This document shows, piece by piece, positions 44,652 to 53,550 of a stretch of DNA of 64,000 bases. The translations under genes were made by a program, and so were the position numbers. Under the pieces are notes generated by a model that saw nothing but the letters and a program-made list of their open reading frames with translations, searched no databases and had not been told where the DNA came from. Origin of the DNA: Lacrimispora xylanisolvens (GTDB lineage Bacteria > Bacillota > Clostridia > Lachnospirales > Lachnospiraceae). The DNA is taken from positions 124,001 to 188,000 of the forward strand of contig NZ_PTJA01000004.1 in NCBI RefSeq assembly GCF_002934545.1, written 5' to 3'. Every line of letters begins with the position of its first letter. Positions within the stretch are counted from its first letter, which is position 1.

Positions 44652-46173
44652 ATGTAAAATCCACCTTTTTTATAGCCTTTTTTGCTGATTTAACCATCTT
44701 AAAATAATCTCTAGTTAATCTATTATATTGTTTTTCTGTTACCCTAAAATAGTATAAATCCTGATTTTCATCATAAACAGCCTGCTCTCTCATATGTTCG
44801 GTTAATTCTTCCTGGTTATATTGATCTACATATTGAGGCAATGACACCATAAAAATACAGCTGTCCTTTTGAGTCTCTAAATCCCTGTACCCCTCTGTTT
44901 TAAACCAAATAAAACAATCATATTCACCATCTTCATCCAACATAAAAAATGCATCCTTGGCATTTCCTGAATAACCAATTTTCTTAGTTCCCAATAAATA
45001 TATATATGGAGTTTCATACCTTTGCCATAAAGTAAACAAATCTGATTTTATATCATAGCTAATAACGTAAGTGAATCTTGAATTATCCGATATGCACAGT
45101 TCTGGACTCTCATCACCATTTATATCATAAACGTAATAGGTATAATTATTGAGGTCGTACCTGCCAAGGTCAACATCTATAGAAAAGTATCCATATTCAT
45201 TTAAATAAAACTCTTCGCCGGTTTCCTTTTCAGTAAACATCACTTCATTTTTTAACAATCTGCAAAATTGCTTTTTATACAGACTATATTCTTCTATGTT
45301 GCCGGTATTAAAAGAAACATTAAAGTTCAATTTATTATAGGCTCTCTCAATCTTTGAATATGTTTCACTATCGATACAATTAACATTTTGATATTTAGAA
45401 ATTATTGTAATATCTGGAGACGATTTAATTGCCATTAATTCTTCATAATTAAAGGACTTTGGTGCATTTTCACGCAAATCATCAAACGGCTTCTTCATCA
45501 TTTCCCACTGTTCTTTTGTAACGTCTGTTCTATTGCTAGTTGTATTCAGTTTATCAGGCCCATCCGGTAAACGCATCTCTACATTAATTGAGTACTCAAA
45601 ATAAGGCTTTTTCGTTTCATTAGGTATAATAACATCTCCCATATAATCCTTAAAAAAAGAGATAGTAGTAATAGGCTCACCTGATATATCAATAACTTCA
45701 TAAAAGGTCGCTGAGCTGGAGGCTGAGCTTGAAGCCATCATAACCTGTCCGTTCCCTAAAATCTCTGTATAGATATGAGAATCTAATGCGGGACTTAAAG
45801 TATCTGTATCTTCATCGTAATAATATGTCAATAATACATTCGTTGGGAACATGATTCCTATATCTAACTTTTTATCTCCATTAATATCAACAACAAAAAA
45901 TTTACTATCTGACAGCATCTCCTTATAGTAAACTGAAACCTCATCCGAGAAATGATGTTTTCTCCCGTTCTCATTTATTGCTATATCATCCTGGATTAAA
46001 CGTATTAATATCCTTTTGTAAAAATCTACACCCTGATCTACGTCAATCATCAGGACTTCATTATCGCTCTTTTCCCTTAAAGTGCAAGAGGTCATCACAA
46101 TCAGAACAGCTGGAAACAGAAATATAATAAGAGCCACTACAGTGCTTATCTTTTTTATTTTGTCACTTTTCAT
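44617..46173 (-). CDS. Two-module lipoprotein of the D-x-(S/N)-G-D family, member 2
   Basis: 518 residues. Lipoprotein signal ending MTSC (about residue 30). Module 1 (about 40-245) has VVDINGDKKLDIGIMFP and ends with VTKEQWEMMKKPFDDLRENAPKSFNYEEL. Module 2 (about 255-510) has YVYDINGDESPELCISDNSRFTYVI, LGTKKIGYSGNAKDAFFMLDEDGEYDCF and YYFRVTEKQYNRL. Module 2 is close to the protein at 53551. It looks like a fusion of two related lipoproteins. Function unknown; placed downstream of the injection-system genes. Confidence 0.65.
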   Translation of the reverse strand: MKSDKIKKISTVVALIIFLFPAVLIVMTSCTLREKSDNEVLMIDVDQGVDFYKRILIRLIQDDIAINENGRKHHFSDEVSVYYKEMLSDSKFFVVDINGDKKLDIGIMFPTNVLLTYYYDEDTDTLSPALDSHIYTEILGNGQVMMASSSASSSATFYEVIDISGEPITTISFFKDYMGDVIIPNETKKPYFEYSINVEMRLPDGPDKLNTTSNRTDVTKEQWEMMKKPFDDLRENAPKSFNYEELMAIKSSPDITIISKYQNVNCIDSETYSKIERAYNKLNFNVSFNTGNIEEYSLYKKQFCRLLKNEVMFTEKETGEEFYLNEYGYFSIDVDLGRYDLNNYTYYVYDINGDESPELCISDNSRFTYVISYDIKSDLFTLWQRYETPYIYLLGTKKIGYSGNAKDAFFMLDEDGEYDCFIWFKTEGYRDLETQKDSCIFMVSLPQYVDQYNQEELTEHMREQAVYDENQDLYYFRVTEKQYNRLTRDYFKMVKSAKKAIKKVDFTYEKLSGNDVFE

Positions 46174-46181
46174 TAAACTTT

Positions 46182-46524
46182 CAATCTCCTGTCGTTCCTG
46201 AAGTTTACTTTCAGTACATTTTCTAAGGTCTGGAAACCGACTTCGGCCAGACTATCTATCAAAAAATACTCTTCCGCCCCTTTGAAGCGGGGAATTACAT
46301 GGATAAATTCTTCTTTATCCATAGGATTAATAATTCCATGAGGAAGTCGAATATAATAAAATCATACTCATTTTTATCAAACGCATTGGTCTTACTTATT
46401 CCATCTGAGAAGCAGGCAAGTCAGCAAAGCCTCCGCGTGTTTACCCGGGATTTGAAAACTCCCGAACTGATATAACATCAAACGATGAATTAAAATACAG
46501 TTTGTCAAAAGTAATAGCCCCCAT
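46182..46524 (-). pseudogene. Mosaic pseudogene: VgrG-like start joined to an Hsp70-gene fragment
   Basis: Starts with a good ATG 46522-46524 behind GAGAGGTGG and reads MGAITFDKLYFNSSFDVIS, resembling the start of a VgrG-type gene, then runs into a stop and frame changes. The second half (about 46190-46345) is a copy of the Hsp70-like gene at about 50455-50610, with the readable stretch HGIINPMDKEEFIHVI and GAEEYFLIDSLAEVGFQ. Stops and frame breaks make it non-functional. The join of two island genes shows past recombination. Confidence 0.7.
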
Positions 46525-46616
46525 ATTTCCACCTCTCTATGATAAAAACGGAATTTACTGGTAATTATTCTACAATTTGTTAATATATTTTACATCCTCC
46601 ATATAGCAATGAAGTA

Positions 46617-46898
46617 GAGAAATAATTGCTAAGAATTATTTCCCTCTCATTGAACCGTACGTACGGGTCTCGTATACGGCTCTACAATTTATATCCCAAC
46701 ATTTCTTAGATAATAATTTAAAGGATTGAGCGCCCCAGCTCCGTACTTTATTTTTGTTTCAAGCAGTGTAGGATTTAGAATAAAATTCACTACATCCATA
46801 CTACATCTTTTGTACCAACCTAATCTTGAATTTACAACTTTGTAAATACTTTCGTCGTTAAACCCATTTTTATGTTTTCTATTTAGATATGGACACAC
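46617..46898 (-). mobile_element. Group II intron relic (maturase C-terminus, domains V and VI)
   Basis: 46652-46682 read on the minus strand starts GAGCCGTATACG and ends CGTACGTACGGTTC, the domain V helix with its two-base bulge; the apical loop is shortened compared with the usual GNRA loop. A 12-bp hairpin (46617-46648) follows in the place of domain VI. Upstream, an open stretch (46689-46898, 69 codons) with NSRLGWYKRCSMDVVNFILNP ends just before domain V and fits a maturase C-terminus. Domains I-III and the reverse transcriptase are missing, so the intron is dead. Confidence 0.65.
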
Positions 46899-46939
46899 CC
46901 CTGATTTTTAAGCAGCCGGGTATCTGCCCTCAACCGTAA

Positions 46940-47041
46940 TCAACCTAATTTATCTTTCTTCTGCTTAATCGTTAATGTGAATGTTCCTGTTCCTTCCACA
47001 TCTACGAATTCTTCTTTAAAGTCACCTGTTGCGTGCCGCAT
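46940..47041 (-). CDS. Short ORF, possibly truncated
   Basis: 33 codons starting MRHATGDFKEEFVDVEG after GGAGAGG. The translation is beta-strand-like and stops shortly before the intron relic, so it may be the first part of a gene cut by the intron and later deletions. Not recognised. Confidence 0.35.
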   Translation of the reverse strand: MRHATGDFKEEFVDVEGTGTFTLTIKQKKDKLG

Positions 47042-47059
47042 AACCCTCTCCATGTAGGT

Positions 47060-47269
47060 TTAAGTATTATAGATAGGCTCAAACCTTTGGAAGTTAAGCA
47101 TTCCTTTTAACTTTTGGGGATACTGTTCGAAATAACGCAAAATACCAAGCAGTCTCTTCATGAGAGGTTTTACAGTTTTGATAAAAGCATCCTTTGATTC
47201 CTTATAGAATTCCAGATAGGAAACGGGTTCCTTTATCTGATTGTTGTGATCGACTGGGACAGCTACCAT
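47060..47269 (-). CDS. Small protein of unknown function after the 258-residue protein
   Basis: 69 codons; GAAGG lies 5 bases before the ATG, and the ATG is 6 bases after the stop codon of the gene upstream, so it appears co-transcribed. Mixed charge, with a predicted helix in DAFIKTVKPLMKRLLGILRYFEQYPQKLKG. No signal, no membrane helix. Not recognised. Confidence 0.45.
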   Translation of the reverse strand: MVAVPVDHNNQIKEPVSYLEFYKESKDAFIKTVKPLMKRLLGILRYFEQYPQKLKGMLNFQRFEPIYNT

Positions 47270-47277
47270 TTAATCCT

Positions 47278-48054
47278 TCAATCGACAAATATTCTGTGCC
47301 TCTCTCTTCTACTCCCTGCCCCCTCTTTATTTCCCTTTTGAATTTCTTTAATTATTTCACGCATGGATTGGTAAATTAATTGATTATTAACAACTTCCTC
47401 CAGCCTGATTCCATTCCGCTTACTGATATAGGAAGCTAATACATGAACCGGAACTGCCCCAGGCTGGGTCAGGCAAAGATAGGCAAAGGAACGGTCTTCT
47501 AACTGGCTGTTTTCACTTTCCAAAATAATTCTTGCAAAATATTTTATAATTGCAGGAGACAATGTTTTTCCTCCCAGGCCTCCCCAATCTGAATAAATGA
47601 GGCTGACCGTATCAAATTCAGTTTCCATATCTCCAAAATCCCTGTATTGATCCCTGAGCCGCGCACCACTCCGCAAATGAAAGCGGCAGAGTTCGAATTC
47701 ATTTTCTTCCTTCTTTTCATCTGTTGTCACATAATACTCCATTTTATAAGCAATATAATCCTGAGAGGTTCTGTCTACTTCCACTTTCATTCTTAAATAC
47801 TGGGGCTGCTCCTTGGGTGAATAAGGTATCCGTTCCTCCTCTGTCTGAAGACATACAAAATTTCCGTATTTAAAGATTCCGGGACCAATAACCAAATCAT
47901 TTTCCCTGACCTTTATTTCATATCCCCTCAGAATGCCCTGTTCATATTCCTGGTATTCCAATTGAATATGGGCAAAGGAATAATCTCTTAATGACCATAG
48001 CAGTTCTTTCTTTAGTATTCGGTTTCGCTCAAATAACGGATATAAATTCTGCAT
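47278..48054 (-). CDS. Unknown protein co-encoded with the Hsp70-like ATPase (possible TssK/gp8-type baseplate part)
   Basis: 258 residues, starting after AGGGGG. The region QLEYQEYEQGILRGYEIKVRENDLVIGPGIFKYG recalls the N-terminal sandwich of T6SS TssK or phage baseplate wedge proteins in its arrangement (leave-site, G-x-L-x-G, then pG-x-x). The rest (about 100-240) is unknown. It is 67 bases downstream of the Hsp70-like gene and on the same strand. The baseplate idea is a weak inference that structure prediction would settle. Confidence 0.4.
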   Translation of the reverse strand: MQNLYPLFERNRILKKELLWSLRDYSFAHIQLEYQEYEQGILRGYEIKVRENDLVIGPGIFKYGNFVCLQTEEERIPYSPKEQPQYLRMKVEVDRTSQDYIAYKMEYYVTTDEKKEENEFELCRFHLRSGARLRDQYRDFGDMETEFDTVSLIYSDWGGLGGKTLSPAIIKYFARIILESENSQLEDRSFAYLCLTQPGAVPVHVLASYISKRNGIRLEEVVNNQLIYQSMREIIKEIQKGNKEGAGSRRERHRIFVD

Positions 48055-48121
48055 CTGCTGATTCCCCCTGATCTTTTATCTAATTCCAATTCTAGTGTAT
48101 TCACTCTTTTATATCAGCCCA

Positions 48122-50740
48122 TTATTTCAATCCATCAAAAAAGCTTTGAACCCAACCGTCATTTTCAAATGAAAATTTCTCCTCATTTCCAAGATATAGT
48201 TTTTTCTCCTTCCGGTATACCGGTACCACAGAAAAGGCCCCTTCCATAGGGCTGGCCCATACAAAAAACTTTACTTCCTGTTCAATGATATCATCTGTAT
48301 CTGCCTGTAAAATGTGTTCTCCATACAGCTTTCGAATCTCCTCATATTCTTTCTCTTTAAAATCCTGAGGATTACTGTAAGATGTGTATTGATACCGTTC
48401 CTTTCCTGATAAATCTTTTAAATGAAGCTTCAGGGTTAAATCCTCCATATTTCTGGATATCATTCCACTGGGACTATTCCGCTTTAGGGGGTGGATTAAC
48501 ACCACCTCATCTCCATTGTGAGTAACCGCGGTGATCTGATACGGCAGTGCTGGCTCTTCTGTGCGGATGGTCACATCTGCAAATCCGTATTTTTTGTCCT
48601 TTAAATATTGCAGTGCTCCATCCACACACGCCATCTTCAGTTCGAAATCTTTAGTCATATCTCCGCTTCTGCGCTTAAACCGAATTGCCTTTCCAGGAAC
48701 AAACTCCTTTAGGGCATCCCGGAAGAGTTCAATCTTGCAGGATTGTCCAGTAAGTCTGATGATGGAATAATCCTCTAACACATCTTCCTCATACATTCCT
48801 TCTACGAATTTACGGATAACACCGTAAATATCCGCCTTTAATAACATTTCAATTTCATAGATACTAAAATAAACAACTGGAAATTCTTTTATAGTCTCAA
48901 GCCCTGATTGCATCCGGCAGGACATCTTCCATTTGTCTGCGGGGATCCAGCGGGTAGCACTCTCCCTCACTTCCTGAGAAGACAATGCCACCCGGAGAAT
49001 TCCCACATGATTATAAAACTCCTTTTTTACCACCTCTGCCAGGTGATATAAAAAGTAGAAATTATTTTTTACCTTGTAATAATCTGCACGGCTCCGGTTC
49101 TCATACTCCCTGAAACGGGTAGGCAGAAATTCCTCCGCTTTATTGTACTCCAGTTCTAATTCACGGTATAATTCTGACGCGCCACTTTGATCCACACATC
49201 GGAACACATCTACATCGTACCCTGCCAGAATCTGTTCTGTTGATAGCAGAGTACCGGGAAATAACTGGTTTACTATGGAGATTTTTAAAAGCTGCATAAT
49301 CCGGAAGGTTAAGTTATTTCCTCCAAAATCCGTATCTCCATTTTCATAGGAAGTGTCAATTTCAATCCGGTAAGATACCCGATTGTCGAAGATACGGAAA
49401 CGGCAGGAGCAAAGATCTGTGGTTCCACCACCGCAGTCTATAATGAGAGCTTTGTATTGTTCGCCTTCTTTTGCAGTCCCTTTCTGTATCATACCAGATA
49501 TCGTACTGTAAAGAACAGAGACACCTTCATCCAACATATCTCCCTTTTCTATTGCATATCCGGAAAGGATTTCGGAAAACAGTTTTTGGAACTGGGTTTT
49601 CTGCTTTACCGGGCAGGAGACGTGGACACTCTTAATGTCACATTTAAAACGGTTTTTGACCTGGTCTAAAACGAATTCAAAATATTCCCTAAGGATTTCC
49701 TTTCTCGAAATAAATCCCCGCCTTCCCTGGCGATCCGTTATTTCTTCCAGCTTTTCAAAATCTCCAACCCAGCGTTTCATATCATAGAACACGCAAAATC
49801 CCTCATCAATATAACTGGAATCAGCCAGGCGAATAGCATCATAACCGAATAGAAACGCAGGTCTCCCGGATTCTACCGCCTGAACTCCTGCCACACTTGG
49901 AAACAAAGTTGTCTCTTCCCAGTCTGATGAAGTGTCGTAAAACAGTGCATAATTGACTGCGTTGGCTTTCAGGCCTTTTTCCCCATCATGAAGACCAGAC
50001 TTTTCAAAGTAGAGACTGTCTAAATAAACGCCTGCGGTGGTATTGGACGTCCCAAAATCCATGGCGACTGGCATGGATAAGGGAACTGGCTTTCTGATCT
50101 CAAAGTCTAAAAGAGGCATACGGTAGACGTTAAGATTTTCTGGTATGTAATCATATTTTCCATTATAGATCTGATATAAGAGCTCTGACTCTTTACGTCC
50201 CACGCAAAACAAGCTGTAATTTTTTATGCTGGACTCCCTACAGGAAATATCAGCCGCCTTTGTCAGATATAAACAGTCCTTTTGCGACCCCATAGGCATA
50301 ACATTTAGAATTGCGCACAAGGTCATGTCGCCCCCCACCACAAAGGCATTGGTTCCTGCCAGCCGTTCTTCATAGGGTATGGTCAGCCCGTCATAATAGC
50401 CAATTGCCAGCCCGTCATATGCTACAATTTTGGAGCCACACTGAAGGTTCATATCCTGCCGTTCCTGAAGTTTACTTCCTTTCAGTACATTTTCTATGGA
50501 CTGGAAACCGGCTTCGTCCGGACTATCTATCAAAAAATACTCTTCCGCACCTTTGAAGCGGAGAATTACACGGATAAGTTCTTCCTTATCCATGGGATTG
50601 ATAATACCATGAAGGATCTTTTCTTTCCTGCATATTTCACGCAGTTGGAAAGTAGTCATTAATTCTAAATCATTTTTGTGGTAACGATTGTCCGTGACCG
50701 TTTCTTCCTGACGCTTTAATACATACCCATACTTGTCCAT
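48122..50740 (-). CDS. Hsp70/actin-fold ATPase with SAP-like N-terminal domain
   Basis: 872 residues; AAAGGGG 6 bases before the ATG. About residues 20-75 form a SAP/HeH-like helix pair (DLELMTTFQLREICRKEKI then MDKEELIRVILRF). The actin-like ATPase follows: phosphate 1 motif MPVAMDFGTSNTTAGVYL (about 222), phosphate 2 motif ALIIDCGGGTTDLCSC (about 428), and adenosine motif IIRLTGQSCKIELFRDALKEF (about 655). The C-terminal 150 residues are beta-rich without an EEVD-type tail. No DnaJ or GrpE lies nearby. Its place among VgrG-type genes suggests a chaperone or disassembly ATPase for an injection system; part of its N-terminus is duplicated at 46190-46345. Confidence 0.8.
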   Translation of the reverse strand: MDKYGYVLKRQEETVTDNRYHKNDLELMTTFQLREICRKEKILHGIINPMDKEELIRVILRFKGAEEYFLIDSPDEAGFQSIENVLKGSKLQERQDMNLQCGSKIVAYDGLAIGYYDGLTIPYEERLAGTNAFVVGGDMTLCAILNVMPMGSQKDCLYLTKAADISCRESSIKNYSLFCVGRKESELLYQIYNGKYDYIPENLNVYRMPLLDFEIRKPVPLSMPVAMDFGTSNTTAGVYLDSLYFEKSGLHDGEKGLKANAVNYALFYDTSSDWEETTLFPSVAGVQAVESGRPAFLFGYDAIRLADSSYIDEGFCVFYDMKRWVGDFEKLEEITDRQGRRGFISRKEILREYFEFVLDQVKNRFKCDIKSVHVSCPVKQKTQFQKLFSEILSGYAIEKGDMLDEGVSVLYSTISGMIQKGTAKEGEQYKALIIDCGGGTTDLCSCRFRIFDNRVSYRIEIDTSYENGDTDFGGNNLTFRIMQLLKISIVNQLFPGTLLSTEQILAGYDVDVFRCVDQSGASELYRELELEYNKAEEFLPTRFREYENRSRADYYKVKNNFYFLYHLAEVVKKEFYNHVGILRVALSSQEVRESATRWIPADKWKMSCRMQSGLETIKEFPVVYFSIYEIEMLLKADIYGVIRKFVEGMYEEDVLEDYSIIRLTGQSCKIELFRDALKEFVPGKAIRFKRRSGDMTKDFELKMACVDGALQYLKDKKYGFADVTIRTEEPALPYQITAVTHNGDEVVLIHPLKRNSPSGMISRNMEDLTLKLHLKDLSGKERYQYTSYSNPQDFKEKEYEEIRKLYGEHILQADTDDIIEQEVKFFVWASPMEGAFSVVPVYRKEKKLYLGNEEKFSFENDGWVQSFFDGLK

Positions 50741-50790
50741 TTCATTCCCCTTTATCTCTTGTCTGAATTATTACAATGTAAATGAGATTT

Positions 50791-51342
50791 TTATAAATCC
50801 CTTGTATAAAATATCTGGTAAATATCTTTATTTTGGAAATCCCACGATCCAATTATTAACTCCTGTGCAGCTAGATACATTCCTGAAATCCACATTTCAT
50901 CTTCGTGTGATTTTGCCTCTTGTAAACACTTCTCCATAACGGATACAACATCTCTTTTATCAAAGGACATTAAGGCATGAATTACATTTTGATATACCGG
51001 CCAATTAACGTCCTTCAGCAATTCGAAAAGCCACGGCAGACATTTTAACTTTTGTGGATATTCCATTACATTAATGATAAGGATTGCATTCAACCAACAG
51101 AATTTAGTAGAAAATTTATTATAAGAGAAGTATTCAAGTGTATCTATATCTTCTTTAGAAAAACATTCCGCTAACTGGCACAAATTGTCTGGATTTATGG
51201 ATTCATTATTATATATGTCATATTCGTGTAATTTTAATAATCTATCAGCATCCGTGATGATCTCACCCACCTTATGTATTATATTAAGTGTTTTTATCCC
51301 TATCCTTATCCTTATTAGCTTCTCCTTTAATATACTATCCAA
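50791..51342 (-). CDS. DUF5071-like candidate immunity protein
   Basis: 183 codons by a TTG start coupled to the end of the gene upstream (16-base overlap); no good ribosome site, so the true start is uncertain. The part LPWLFELLKDVNWPVYQNVIHALMSF resembles DUF5071 domains, alpha-helical repeat proteins seen beside polymorphic toxins as immunity proteins. The following WISGMYLAAQELI ends the domain. Soluble, cytosolic. The cognate toxin is not evident. Confidence 0.5.
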   Translation of the reverse strand: MDSILKEKLIRIRIGIKTLNIIHKVGEIITDADRLLKLHEYDIYNNESINPDNLCQLAECFSKEDIDTLEYFSYNKFSTKFCWLNAILIINVMEYPQKLKCLPWLFELLKDVNWPVYQNVIHALMSFDKRDVVSVMEKCLQEAKSHEDEMWISGMYLAAQELIIGSWDFQNKDIYQIFYTRDL

Positions 51343-51860
51343 TCAACAATTGCATACATAGCATTATCTGATAATATTAATAATAATATCTCACTTGTGA
51401 CAACAGCAATCCCACGAAATACCACTGTTTTTTCAGATGATGTCATCCAGGTAATTAAATTTACAGTACCTTTTCGATTATCTTTGATTCTCTTTTTTAT
51501 ACTTCTATATAAAAGTCTATCACCAAAGCATCCTAATAATATAAATTTTATGACCCAGAAGAAAAAGAAAATTTTTAATTCGGTTAAAACCACACTTACT
51601 GTATTATCCTTTTGAAATTGTAACAAGATTGACAGTAAAAGTTTTAGAAAAAGACCTGAAAAACAAATAATCACCCAATCCAAAAACATAAAATGGTATG
51701 CCAGCCACAAGTGCTGAAAAAAAGCAGCCGAAAAGTTAAATCTGTTTTTTCCTTTTTCTATCTGGTCAAAACGTTTGAGGTAATCTTCCAAATTAGTAGA
51801 TAGATTATAACTTATTTCCCTTACATCTGCACTGCTGACACCTTGATTATTTTGTTCCAT
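51327..51860 (-). CDS. Predicted membrane protein of unknown function
   Basis: 177 residues, AAGGAGG 5 bases before the ATG, overlapping the TPR gene stop by one base (TAATG). Four hydrophobic segments (about 50-68, 70-85, 95-120, 150-170). The cytosolic N-terminus is charged. Not recognised; its coupling to the TPR protein and the DUF5071-like gene suggests a joint membrane/immunity function, which is inference. Confidence 0.6.
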   Translation of the reverse strand: MEQNNQGVSSADVREISYNLSTNLEDYLKRFDQIEKGKNRFNFSAAFFQHLWLAYHFMFLDWVIICFSGLFLKLLLSILLQFQKDNTVSVVLTELKIFFFFWVIKFILLGCFGDRLLYRSIKKRIKDNRKGTVNLITWMTSSEKTVVFRGIAVVTSEILLLILSDNAMYAIVDWIVY

Positions 51861-53110
51861 TACAACCTCCTTTCAATTACTTCCCCATTGGTTTTCCAAA
51901 TCATTTTTTGCTTTTTCAATTTTTGTTTAAACCAAATATCATAACTTTCATTTTCAACATTTTGTCGTGTATATTCCTCCCTTAATTCACTTTCTATATC
52001 CTGATTTAGATCTGACCAGCCCTCAAGTTGCCAAAGGTAATACGCTTTAGCATATAAATCTGTAATTAAAGATGCATTTTCATAATAAAAATACATCTTA
52101 GCTAAATTATAATATGATGCTGCTGCTAACTCATGATACGGGGGACAATGATCCAAAACATACTGAAAATCTTTAATTGCTAAATCTCTATTCGGCAGAA
52201 TCATATTAGTATAAAAAGTCCCTCTTATTTCATAAGAAGCCAATAAATCATAATGGTCTGGATTCTGCCAATCCTCTAAAAGGTCAATGGCTTTACTTAT
52301 ATAATCAATGGCTTTATCTGACCCATCCTTTAAATCCTCATACATTAATGCCATTCTTTTAAACAAATAGGCGTCTACGTAGACATACTGATATGTGTTT
52401 TTATTTAGAGCCACTGCTTTCTTTATGTAATATTCACATCTATTAATATTATTCTCGTAATAGCAAGCATAAGCTAATGTCTCATAATTGAAAATTCCCA
52501 CAAACTGATTAGAGCCTAATAATTTTCTTTCTTTTTTTAATAATGCCTTAATCTTTGCTATCTCCTCAATAGGCTTTGTTTTATGAGATAAACTGATTGA
52601 AGTAAGATTTGATTCTAAAACCAGGTTTTTTAAAGGATTATCTTTACTTAATTTCAATGCTTCTTCAGTATAATTTTCTGCAGATACTGTATCATCTTCA
52701 AATAACATAACCTCAGCTAAATTAGTTAGAATACATACCTTATCTTTATCACTTTCAGCCATGTTAAGAGCTTCTAAAAGCTCCTTTTCAGCTTCATTAA
52801 AGTTCCTTAAACGTAAATATGCAACCCCGAGAGCATTTTTTACATCAGGAGTCTGTTCCATTTCTTTTAACATATTTATCGCTTCATTTAAAGAATCTCC
52901 ATTTCCTTTTAACTTTACCATTAGATCTTTAAAAGAATCCTGCTCTGGCCTTTCGCAGAGCATTAAAATAGTATATTCACCTAATATAAACCATGTATCA
53001 TCTACCAACCTTCTGTTTTGTTTCTTATATCCAATAATGATAACAATAGCAAAAATAATTAATAGAAAATATACGGTAAAACGCATCCTGACTTTTTTCT
53101 TTTTTTTCAT
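51860..53110 (-). CDS. Membrane-anchored TPR protein
   Basis: 416 residues. Short basic start MKKKKKVRMRF, one membrane helix (about 10-28), then at least six TPR-like helix pairs from about 80 to 370 (for example NALGVAYLRLRNFNEAEKELLEALNMAE and AIDYISKAIDLLEDW). TPRs usually hold protein partners. No enzyme motif. It lies between the injection-system effector region and the Hsp70 gene and is translationally coupled to the small membrane protein downstream. Confidence 0.7.
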   Translation of the reverse strand: MKKKKKVRMRFTVYFLLIIFAIVIIIGYKKQNRRLVDDTWFILGEYTILMLCERPEQDSFKDLMVKLKGNGDSLNEAINMLKEMEQTPDVKNALGVAYLRLRNFNEAEKELLEALNMAESDKDKVCILTNLAEVMLFEDDTVSAENYTEEALKLSKDNPLKNLVLESNLTSISLSHKTKPIEEIAKIKALLKKERKLLGSNQFVGIFNYETLAYACYYENNINRCEYYIKKAVALNKNTYQYVYVDAYLFKRMALMYEDLKDGSDKAIDYISKAIDLLEDWQNPDHYDLLASYEIRGTFYTNMILPNRDLAIKDFQYVLDHCPPYHELAAASYYNLAKMYFYYENASLITDLYAKAYYLWQLEGWSDLNQDIESELREEYTRQNVENESYDIWFKQKLKKQKMIWKTNGEVIERRL

Positions 53111-53157
53111 ATTTCATTTGACCCACTATTCCGACTTTAAATAAAAATTCAAACTGC

Positions 53158-53524
53158 TTACCACTTATCTTCAATTAACTCCTCATAATTAAAGGGCTTT
53201 GGCGCATTTTCTCGCAAATCATCAAATGGCTTCTTCATCATATCCCACTGTTCTTTGGTAACATTAGTAGTGCTGATGGTAGAATTAGGGCTTCTCCTCC
53301 TATCAACTATCTTAGATGGATCTTTGTTTAATAATTGCCTGGTTTGCACTTGACATGGCCCCCCAGCATACTTAGAAGAGCTTGATCATCATTTGCTGGT
53401 ATTATAACGGTAGGATTAGCCCCTAATACTGTCAGTATGAACTTTCAAAAATCCCGTGTAAGCTGAACATTCTCAAGGGGGTAGCGGCGGATGAACACCC
53501 TGTGTTCTTGCCTTCACATAGTAC
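53158..53524 (-). pseudogene. Chimeric pseudogene: fragments of the effector and lipoprotein genes
   Basis: 53321-53524 copies 55665-55866 (N-terminal part of the cell-wall-binding effector gene), 53301-53320 copies part of its repeat region near 55203, and 53158-53270 encodes VTKEQWDMMKKPFDDLRENAPKPFNYEEL as in module 1 of the lipoprotein at 44617. Frame breaks occur at the joins. These look like remnants of recombination among island genes. Confidence 0.75.
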
Positions 53525-53550
53525 CTAGATCTCGTTCTTACCAAATATTG

